This document shows, one piece after another, positions 1 through 7,502 of a stretch of 12,861 bases of DNA. A model generated the notes under the pieces. That model made no database searches and was not told the DNA's origin. It saw nothing but the letters and a program-made list of their open reading frames with translations. This stretch comes from Fomitopsis serialis. Its lineage: Eukaryota; Basidiomycota; Agaricomycetes; Polyporales; Fomitopsidaceae. The stretch is from contig NW_025955723.1 of the NCBI RefSeq assembly GCF_022376445.1, positions 1-12,861 of the forward strand, read 5' to 3'. The translations under genes were made by a program, and so were the position numbers. Each line of letters opens with the position of its first letter. Within the stretch, counting starts at the first letter, position 1.

Positions 1-1302
1 GATTGGAACATGTCGGCTGTAGTGACGGAGCACCATAGTCATTGAGGGATTGCCGGCTCCCATATGTGTTCTGGTTGACAGCATATTGGTTGTTCCCGTA
101 GCCCTGTCGGTATTGTTGTGGCTGCGAAGCGGAGTGGGTCGTCGAAGAAGGAGTGTCGGCGAAGAGGAGACGTAAGTTGTTGCCCTGGACGATCTGCGAC
201 ATCACACCGGTCTCGACATGTCGGATCTCGACGAAAGTCGGCTCAAACGCAAGAACGTATGGGTAATGAAGAGCTGCCAAATTTAGTACACCAAGCGGGG
301 GTCACCAGCGGCACGACTACTCACCGAACCCTGTCGGACAGCCTTTCCAGTGGACCATGAAGCCTTTACGTGACCTCCAGCCAGTTCTGTTCACGTAGAA
401 TGCGAATTCTGATAGCTTATTGTTAACCATCTGACTGAATTGCTGGCGCAGTGTCGCATACCATTGTAGCACAGTAGGAACTCGCTGTCCATGCGGTAGA
501 TCGCTAACAGATGCAGACCTTTCCGCTTGCGCACAAAGTCCAGCGACTGATCAGAAGGGTCAAGCAGGCCCTGCGTATCTAGCGTCTCGAGATCGACGAC
601 CTCTAAGCCATTTGCGCAGCCTACACAGAGCTTCGTCTTCAAGAAGTGGACTGAGCTCGACTGCACAGGAATGTAGAACTCCTACATAGCAATACGTGAG
701 AAGCTTGAAAGCCGACGATGATGAGAATACATACCTTAAATACGCGCAGCATATCGTTACCACCCTGAAACAGCTTTTGAACGTACGCTTACTCGGGCCG
801 CGGATGTTCTGGTCGATGGGCTCCAGGATCTTGATGGTGCTGGACAGCGGGCCCGCCTTGACCGCACAGACGAGTGTCTTGCCAAGCAGACACCTGCCTT
901 GAAGAACGAGACTGCGACGCTATCCGCTTGCCACGCTTCAAGCCAGCGAGGGGGTCCATGAGTCAATCAGTTGTGAGTGCGTACCGGACAGGACGACCAG
1001 GAGCTGGTAGTCCTCGAGAACATCTACCTGCAGACGTCTTTCAGGGCAAGAAAACGCAGAGGCTCTCTCCGCTCCCAGAGGTCGAGATGTAGACACCATC
1101 GTCCGTGCCATAGACAACTCGCTTGCCATTGCCTGTTCGCGTGTCTCATCAGCAGAAGTCCGCCAACTATCAAGACGAATCACTGACTGAAGGGGCAGCA
1201 CAGTTCACCCGCTTGGGGCCCACGAAGAATCCCTCGCTGAGCGTCACAGTCTCGAAGACCATACTCCGCTCGTGCAAGAGGTTCTGCTGCTGCTGTACAG
1301 TA
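1..1302 (-). pseudogene. Decayed partial copy of the Rom2-type RhoGEF gene (exons 6-11, CNH region)
   Basis: This stretch aligns co-linearly, introns included, with 7610-8989 of the intact RhoGEF gene; a hand comparison of 541-660 with 8151-8270 shows 13 mismatches in 120 bases. It covers the end of the PH region, the CNH domain and part of the Gln/Tyr/Ser-rich tail, and continues off the left window edge. It is broken: one-base losses occur near 775, 882 and 912 inside exon 8, and about 74 bases matching 8571-8644 are replaced by 2 bases at 958-959, removing the exon 8 splice acceptor and the start of exon 8. Exon 9 (around 450-684) and exon 11 (1-273) remain open, but exon 10 carries several substitutions at charged and aromatic positions, as expected without selection. 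Homology stops abruptly at about 1302, in mid exon 6, so the DH and DEP parts are absent. Retained introns point to DNA-level duplication rather than retroposition. Confidence 0.92.
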
Positions 1303-1327
1303 GCCCTTGATGTATCTGTGAGAATAG

Positions 1328-1652
1328 TAGTAGGATTGCAACTGGTCAGTGTGCACAAGCATATTGGAGGGTAGTGCTCCCACCTGAGATTGTAGAGCAT
1401 TGTGTGGATGTCTGTGACAAGCTGCATCGACTCGGATTCGACGCTATGATTCCGTTCATGGAAGGCATCTCTGGGGACGAACTTGAATTGAATACTGAGC
1501 GTAGAAGCAAGCAACGAATCACAGCAAAGTCAAAACTTACTGTGGCACGCGAGTGAAGTCTGAGGCCTGTTATGTATAAGCATTCCTCCCTGCGTGACTC
1601 TGCGGTGGCAATGCACGGCTATCATCATGAATCATGTACACTGGCGGTGTAC
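1328..1652 (+). repeat. Left arm of a large imperfect inverted repeat
   Basis: Read on the minus strand, this arm matches the plus strand of 1955-2223 in order and over nearly its whole length. Strong blocks are GTACACCGCC at the inner end (1643-1652), the block around AGGCCTCAGAC (1557-1567), a block of about 60 bases containing CAGCTTGT and ACATC (1400-1470), CAGGTGGGAGCA (1374-1385) and CACACTGACC at the outer end. The arm is longer than its partner because of several internal insertions, for example about 22 bases near 1352-1374. The outer end lies about 25 bases from the abrupt end of the RhoGEF duplication. Terminal target-site duplications were not seen. Confidence 0.8.
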
Positions 1653-1954
1653 TGCAGCGCTCAGGCAGCGTTGCAGATTCAGACGCGCGCCCGGGCGGCG
1701 AGAACCTCGAATGATAAATTCAGAAATCACGAAGTGCGGAGAAGTCTAGGCGCGATGCACGCACCGTAGCCACTGTAGAACATTGTATACTCCCTGTCAC
1801 GAGTTCGCGGCGTATGCGGTATGTCTGTCGAGGGCAAGTCGAGGGTAATTCTGATGAATGTTGTGCGATGGTCGGAGGGGCGGGCAACAACGGGCGCTGA
1901 TACCCACGAGCCCAAGGAAACTCGAGGCCGCGTCGCACAATTGCGACTGTGCGA

Positions 1955-2223
1955 GTACACCGCCATGAGCATTGTACATGAATGATCATCATCATCGTGC
2001 ATTGCCACAGTAGAGTCGCGCAGAGAGGACTGCTTATGACAGGCCTCAGACCTATACATTCCAGCGCCATCATAAATACCGTGACGAGCTCCAGTCCAAG
2101 GATGTCTTCAAGTTCCACGAACGTAATCATGGCGTCGAGTCAATACAGCTTGTTACAGTCACATCAACACGTTGCTATATCGCAATCCCAGGTGGGAGCA
2201 CACTGACCGGCTGCGATCGTACT
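1955..2223 (-). repeat. Right arm of the same inverted repeat
   Basis: This is the partner of 1328-1652 in opposite orientation. The plus strand here and the minus strand of the left arm share a short peptide reading in one frame (FHERNH followed by VES and QLVT), and several base differences within it fall at third codon positions, which hints that both arms descend from a coding segment. I do not recognise the protein. The arm has no long open frame of its own, so any coding function is gone. What else it could be: the remnant of a fold-back or MITE-like element. Confidence 0.75.
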
Positions 2224-2365
2224 AGCTGTGACCATGTATGATTTCACTTTGTGTTTACCCAATGCAATGCGCTTGTTGTGGGAATACTAGCCAGCTCAGC
2301 GGTACAGACAGCTATTACTTGGAGCATACACACGAGCGGAACCTCGAGCGAAATGCCGAGAAACA

Positions 2366-3681
2366 CTAAAAGCAATCAATGAGACGGGTCACTTCCACCG
2401 CAACGTTGGGGCAAGTGCGCAGCATAGGCAAGCGATGCAATACGGCGTCCGTCACCTCCTTGCCCAAGAGCATATGACCATCGCACGACATCTCGAACGT
2501 CACACGCAATCCCAGTGGGCGTGCACGGGCCAGTCGGGCCAGTCGCGTGTCGATCTCCGACCATGGCAATGGGTCAATGTCGGACGAGAATAACCGGAGG
2601 TCAAAGATGACGGAACGGAGGCGCGCGGGCTCGACGCGGGTGAGCAGTGCGGGCACCCATGTGAACTCACTGCTGCTCATGCGCCACGGAGGAGGTAGAT
2701 TTAAGCGACCGATGTAGAGGCTCGTGAGTGCGGCGTCGCGCAATGGCTCGAGGGCTGCCGGAATAAGTGCTAGGGCATACTAATCAGATGTTATATAGTA
2801 CACACACAACACGGAACCTACCACGAACATTTGCTGGCATACCTTGGAATGACACTCGAAGATGCTCCAGAGTAGTCGCCGTCGCGCGCAAGAGGGCCGC
2901 TGCATACGGGACTGCATACGCTCTCACGTACGTCCATTCTAACGAGAGCTTGCGCACGGAGAGTTGGAACGGTTGCTGCAATAGACATGCGGCAATCAAC
3001 AAGCAGTCCGGCGAACGATGCAGATGTAGCGCATCGAGTCGGATGGCGTCTTCCTCGCATAAGTGGACCTCCGAATCTTGCAACTCCTCCTCATCCGATG
3101 GATCCATCATACCCCCGCCCGTAGGCTCCGAATGGTGCCGATGACAGATACACTCGCCAGACAGGAGAACCCACGAAGTAGGCGCAGATGGTGCCGAGGG
3201 TCGAGGCTCACCTCCTCGAAGTACAAGGTCGTCATCTTTGGGAAGAACGCGATGAGATCCTCCACCACGCGGTCGCTGACGTCCTGCGGATCCCAGCTGA
3301 CGAGGTGCAGTGTGCGAACATTGTGAAAGCATGCCAGCGAGTGCGGGAGCTTCTCATCGAGCCAACCCACTGCGTGGGACATGTGCCACTTTGACTTCGA
3401 GAACGTGATGCATTTCACGTACTGCGAAAACGCCAATAGGTGCGGAGACGGCGATGGGTTCTCCAAGACGCGCTCGAGACGGTGAAAGTCCTCCTCGCGG
3501 CGGAACGCGGCTGAGTGGAATAGGTGCACGCGCGCTGAGGGCAGCCAGGCATGGCACGCGAGACTGCATGCCTGAAGATTCCACCGGCCGTCCTAGAGAT
3601 GGCCAAGAGATGGCCTATGATCATGTCATAGAGCTCCCGTGGAAATCGTGGTGATGCATGGCCGACTACTACTCGGCTCAT
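2366..3681 (-). pseudogene. F-box protein gene, broken by two frame shifts (about 417 aa if intact)
   Basis: The product would be an F-box protein, a family that links substrates to SCF ubiquitin ligases. From the ATG at 3681 the frame gives FPRELYDMIIGHL, the first half of an F-box. The second half (QACSLACHAWLPSARVHLF) lies in another frame, separated by an 11-bp tandem duplication at 3594-3615. A second shift sits at the C5 run 3112-3116, between a Leu-rich middle part and an acidic stretch (DPSDEEELQDSEVHL). One intron fits well at 2770-2821 (52 nt, GTAGGT...CTAG, phase 1), and the last exon ends at 2366. The C-terminal two thirds are Leu-rich and LRR-like without clear repeats, usual for the expanded orphan F-box families of agaricomycetes. 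Dropping one 11-bp unit and allowing one missing base brings the whole length back in register. The homopolymer slip could be a sequencing error, but the tandem duplication is unlikely to be. Confidence 0.75.
3594..3615. repeat. 11-bp tandem duplication inside the F-box coding sequence
   Basis: The ten bases AGAGATGGCC occur at 3595-3604 and again at 3606-3615, a period of 11. On the coding (minus) strand this doubles a GGCCATCTCT unit in the middle of the F-box and shifts the frame by two. Removing one unit joins the two F-box halves, so this looks like a replication-slippage event that inactivated the gene. Confidence 0.85.
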
Positions 3682-4553
3682 GTCACGCACTTATGCGAGT
3701 CGTAGTCTGTCTACCGTGGAAGTTGTGAGCAATGCACTGGGTGGCACTCGCCTCAGACACATGGAAGAGTAACTTACGGAAAACAGTCTAGTACACTGGC
3801 AGCAAACGTTCCCGACGGATGTCGTCCGACCTGCAGACGGCGACTGTGCCTCTTTGGAGGTTCAAGGGCAGTGACTAGTTTCCCGTATTGCTCTAGTAGG
3901 CAGACGACCAAACGATTGACGGGGGGAGGACGGCCGTGTCACTGTCAGCCTGAGGGTCGAACGGCGGCGCCGGATTCGAGAGTCTGTACCTACAGTTCCA
4001 GATAACAGTCACTAACTGACAAATGCTTCAATAGTTCAAACTCAGAAGACCCCATATACTTACTGAGGCTAAGTACAAAACTCTGTACAGTGTACTAACT
4101 TGACAGTGTATCCGGCTGATTACAGTAATCGACCTAGGCCTACGGTCTTGAACGAAGGCCTCGCATTGCCAATTCTATACCAATCAAGGGCCGGAGAATA
4201 CGTGCAGCTGGTCGGTCTATGAGTAGTATGACATTTTGTTGTCCACCGTGGCAGAGATCGCTCAGTTAGACTGGCACAAAAGGTTCAAACGGTTCATATC
4301 ATTAGTACCCAGACTCGGAGGTCCGACATAACGTACGACTCATAACGGAACGGAGACGACGGACTACTGAACGGGGCTTAAGCTGGTACATATCCCAGAT
4401 CTGACAAACAAATCTCGTTGAAGCATATATCGAGTCTGACATCGCCAGAGACAATGTATGATACCAAACACCACCTGCAATACATTGAAATCATGCCCCG
4501 GCTAGTTAATCGACGAATGTCTTGATATCGAGGTAGAGATGACAGCGGTCCTC
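3682..4553. other. Gene-free interval between the CAT 3' end and the F-box start
   Basis: These roughly 870 bases carry no ORF of note on either strand and no sequence I can match to the neighbouring genes. The stretch holds the downstream region of the carnitine acetyltransferase gene and the upstream region of the F-box gene. I see only short symmetrical words, such as the 13-base GATTACAGTAATC at 4118-4130. There is no tRNA-like or LTR-like structure. Confidence 0.6.
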
Positions 4554-6899
4554 TCAAAACCTAGCCTTGAGTTGCGAAGAGCCAGCGAGTGCGGCGTGGA
4601 GATCATACACGTCCTTCGCCGCGCGCTCGATCTCAGCGCAGAACTCTGCGTTCGGCATGTCCGTCAGCGAAGTTATGGTGTACTGCAGGTAATCTGCGGA
4701 GCGACCGTGAGCGACATGCTACACGTGCGCAAAGACGATGGACGACGCTCACCATCGAAGCCGGTCATGTACGGCACGCCGAACCCATTCGGGACGACCT
4801 CGCCCCAGCCGTACGGCCCGAAGTGCTTGGAGAACACCGCGGACGTGCTGAGCACCCAGGTGCTCGACCGCTGCACGACCGGGTCCGAGAACAGCTCGGG
4901 CACAGGCTCGCCCTCCCTCACGGACTTGCGCAGGCCTACAACAATCACAACGTCAGCTACCAACGGACTACGCGTTGCCCAGCTCGACCTCGACATTACG
5001 CACCGAGCAGATGCCTGTCGATTCCAAGCCCATTGCCCGCCCGCTTCGCCCTCGCCACATGCGTCTCTACCGCCCTCTTGAACAGCGTCCCCTCTCCTCA
5101 GTGCCCACCGCCGGGTCATCCATACTCTTGACCCACGCGTCCGCGTCCGCGCTCACCACACGGATCGCCTCCGTCCGGCCCTTGAAGAATCGCCTCGTCG
5201 ACGCCGCCTCGTACGTCCCGCCCTCGCGGCGCTCGCCCCGCACGCGGAGGAGCCGTGCGTACGCGAGCTGGATGAGCAGCTGCGCCCACGAGTCGGGCGA
5301 CACTCGGAACGCCTTGATCGCGGCCTTGCCGTACGGCGTGCGCACGATGTTGAGTGCTTGGCTCGACGCGAGCGCGTGTGCCGCGCGGGCGGCCTCAACG
5401 ACCGCCGCGTCTGTCTCTGCGGAGACGTGCCAATCTAGGGGGGTTGGCGGCGGCGGGGACGATGGAGTCGTTGATGGGGAGGAGGCGGCAAAATCGGGTG
5501 AGGCGATGGTGTCGAGGACGACGTCGCAGAGGTAGACGGTGGGCGTGCCATCCATGACGGAGTGCTCCCCGACGAAGCCTGCGACGCCGTCGTCCGTGAC
5601 GACGAACTGGCACGGCTTGTCCATCCACCGGTTGCGTAGGCCCATCTGGGAGGGCTCTGGCGTGGGCGGGAGCGCGCCGTGCCAGAGCAGTCGGCTATGC
5701 GCGACCAAGTCGGGCGCGTGCTCTTTATCGAGGCAGAGGACGAAGGCGGCGGAGTGGATCGTGCGTAGGATTGCTTCGTTGTGAGGGTCCGCTGCGAGTG
5801 TGTCGTAGTCCTGGTATCGTCAGCCTGGCTGTGTCTCGTTAGACGCAGTTCGACACGTACCTTCGTCCAAACATCCCGGTTGGACGCCGTGAGGAGACCT
5901 ATCGCAGGATGTTCTTCATGAGTGTTCTCATATATGTGCTGTATCTGGCTGGATCCTCCGACTCAATGGACCTTCCAAGACAATGTAGACTGAACATACC
6001 TCTGCAGCTCATCGACACTTAGAAGCCGACCATTCTGCCATGGATCGAGTTTCCATACGCGACCACGACGAAGTACTACGACGTGCCCTGAGTCTCCGTT
6101 GTCACCTTCACGCGCATGTGTGACACTCCAGTCAGCCGGTTGCCCGGGCACACGGCAGCAGTCGAACATCCATCGATATGTATCTACACAAATGGGCCCT
6201 TCCTTTGTCGCCTCTGGTGGCAGCGTGCCAAGTTTGTATCGCTGTCTGAAGAGCATCGCTGCCCGGACGATCGACGCTGCGCGATGTAGCGCTGTTTGCG
6301 GAAGGTGCGCCGGATGCGCGTCGAAACCATCTACGATGACGAAGTCAGGCAGAATATACCATCCACGGCAAAAGGACACGTACAGTAGTAAGATACATTG
6401 ATGCAGACCTGTATAAGTCGTCGATGAGTAGAACCACTAACTATCCAAGCAAAGAACATACTGAATCCCGATAAGTTAGATACCCGCCATCGTCCCACCA
6501 TTCCTCCAGCCAGTGCTCTGCCTTCGCCTGCCGCTCAGCCAAACGCCTCTGCAGTTCTTCCGCGGGGCCCGTGGCAAAGTCGTCCACCTTGGCAATAACG
6601 GTCGCGTACTCTGCATCATCCCATGCGATGGGTCGCAGGGTCTCCTTCAGGGTATCGAGAGTGTCCTTCAGCGGAGGCACTGGCAGTCGCGGAAGCTTGG
6701 CTTGTGCCGCAAACGTAGTACCAGGGAGTGGTGCCGGGGCAAGAGCCTTCCAGTTGCTGGGGCGCTGTCGCGTATTCACCGTCGACATCCTGCGCGCGAT
6801 GCGTACGTTGGCCGCGACTCGCGACGCTTTACTATGCGGAGGGTAAGTGAGAGCACGAGCTGCGGTGGCTAGATCGGCATAGCGTGCTCGGGAGGACAT
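4554..6899 (-). CDS. Carnitine O-acetyltransferase (choline/carnitine acyltransferase family)
   Basis: It would transfer acetyl groups between CoA and carnitine, moving acetyl units between peroxisome, cytosol and mitochondrion. Seven exons with introns at 6409-6461, 6331-6383, 5949-5999, 5811-5860, 4936-5003 and 4694-4752 give about 670 aa, the usual family length. Visible landmarks: N-terminal LPRLPVPPLKDTL and EWWDDGGYLTYRDS; YRWMFDCCRVPG near residue 200; the catalytic His in GEHSVMDG (about residue 377); the carnitine/CoA site GTYEAASTRRF and GRTEAIR (about 492-517); the STS motif in VLSTSAVFSKHFGPYGWGE (about 593); and NAEFCAEIERAA near the end. The second exon is only 25 nt. The first Met (6899) opens an Arg-rich, nearly acid-free 37-residue stretch; a second Met (6788) opens MSTVNTRQRPSNW. 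The protein ends in ARF, a weak PTS1-like tail. One base seems to be missing at the C4 run 5089-5092 (EER to LFKRAVETH), either an assembly slip or a true lesion. Confidence 0.93.
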
Positions 6900-7502
6900 G
6901 CCCTAGAGTGCGTCGATGGTCTGAGGCTAGAAGAATGCGGGGATCTTATACCCCGCATTGTGCACGATCGCGTCGAAGCAGGCACACACCCATGTGAATT
7001 CGCCTGCAAGACGCGGTCAGCTGATTCGCGTCGCGCCGCACATACGAGTGCCCGGTCATCGATCCCACCCGAGCGCGCAGGCAAAGGGTCAGTCCGACTC
7101 AGAACACTGTCGCGGAGAGAAGTACGCGTCGGACAGAGTACAAGGCCAAACTGAACTCGTACAGATCTCCTCCTCTGAGGACGACAAGGCACAACATCGT
7201 GCTCATACAGGTTCTATCATGGCATGACTAATCGTTAGCTACGCTTATCGTAACAATGGCTACAAATGCAAGTAGGATATATATATGCTGTGCAAGGAAG
7301 CGAACAGATGTGTATAAGACAACAATGACACAACTTTTCAGACACGGCGCGGCCGCCAGTAACAGCGGCCGCCATCAGAGCAGAATGAGGGACGAACGAA
7401 GGGTGCGAAGGCGGCCGAAGCATCGGGAGGCGCAGCACAGCGCGCCCTCCTCGACGCCCGCGCGCAGCATGATGAGGGACGCCGGACGAGCACATGCAAA
7501 GG
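6900..7502. other. Intergenic region: RhoGEF 3' flank and CAT promoter
   Basis: The 600 bases between the RhoGEF stop and the CAT start hold no gene. The CAT-proximal part contains the palindromic TATA-like element at 6934-6959. The RhoGEF-proximal part has two copies of GCGGCCGCCA (7349-7358 and 7365-7374) and a short AT-alternating tract near 7278-7286. Short ORFs on the plus strand are overlaps without recognisable content. Confidence 0.6.
6934..6959 (-). promoter_or_regulatory. Perfect 9-bp inverted repeat enclosing a TATA-like box upstream of CAT
   Basis: AATGCGGGG (6934-6942) and CCCCGCATT (6951-6959) are exact reverse complements around an 8-base loop. On the CAT coding strand the loop reads TATAAGAT, with the TATAAG about 45-50 bases before the first ATG. 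The arms carry CGG/CCG words as bound by fungal Zn2Cys6 regulators, but the factor is unknown. The short spacing to the first ATG suits a core promoter, or one whose transcripts start close to or within the presequence. Confidence 0.5.

Larger units (their letters stand above)
1303..2365. other. Gene-free stretch dominated by an inverted repeat
   Basis: No convincing gene lies between the RhoGEF pseudogene and the stop of the F-box gene. The stretch holds two inverted repeat arms (1328-1652 and 1955-2223) and a spacer of about 300 bases. Short ORFs exist on both strands but none has a recognisable domain, and most lack an ATG start. The remaining 2224-2365 is plain downstream sequence of the F-box gene in which I see nothing specific. 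Confidence 0.6.

Noticed and set aside
1374..1556. Plus-strand ORF beginning LPPEIVEHC, like the start of an F-box
   Set aside because: It starts with GTG, is short, lacks the rest of an F-box and lies within the inverted repeat arm, where the opposite strand shows the better coding signal.
3682..4553. Possible tRNA, LTR or degenerate transposon in the gene-free interval
   Set aside because: Words such as GGTTCAAAC and GGGTCGAAC have no matching stems, and no terminal repeats or transposon-like peptide could be read.
4539..5131. Two overlapping plus-strand ORFs of 180 codons each
   Set aside because: Both are shadows of the last three exons of the carnitine acetyltransferase gene.
7306..7319. 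AGATGTGTATAAGA, identical to the first 14 bases of the Tn5 mosaic end used in library adapters
   Set aside because: The match ends there (CAACA follows instead of GACAG) and it sits inside continuous intergenic sequence, so it is more likely chance than adapter contamination or a transposon end.
7349..7374. Two GCGGCCGC (NotI) sites 16 bases apart, as in a cloning junction
   Set aside because: No vector sequence flanks them, and GC-rich repeats are plausible in this 3' flank.
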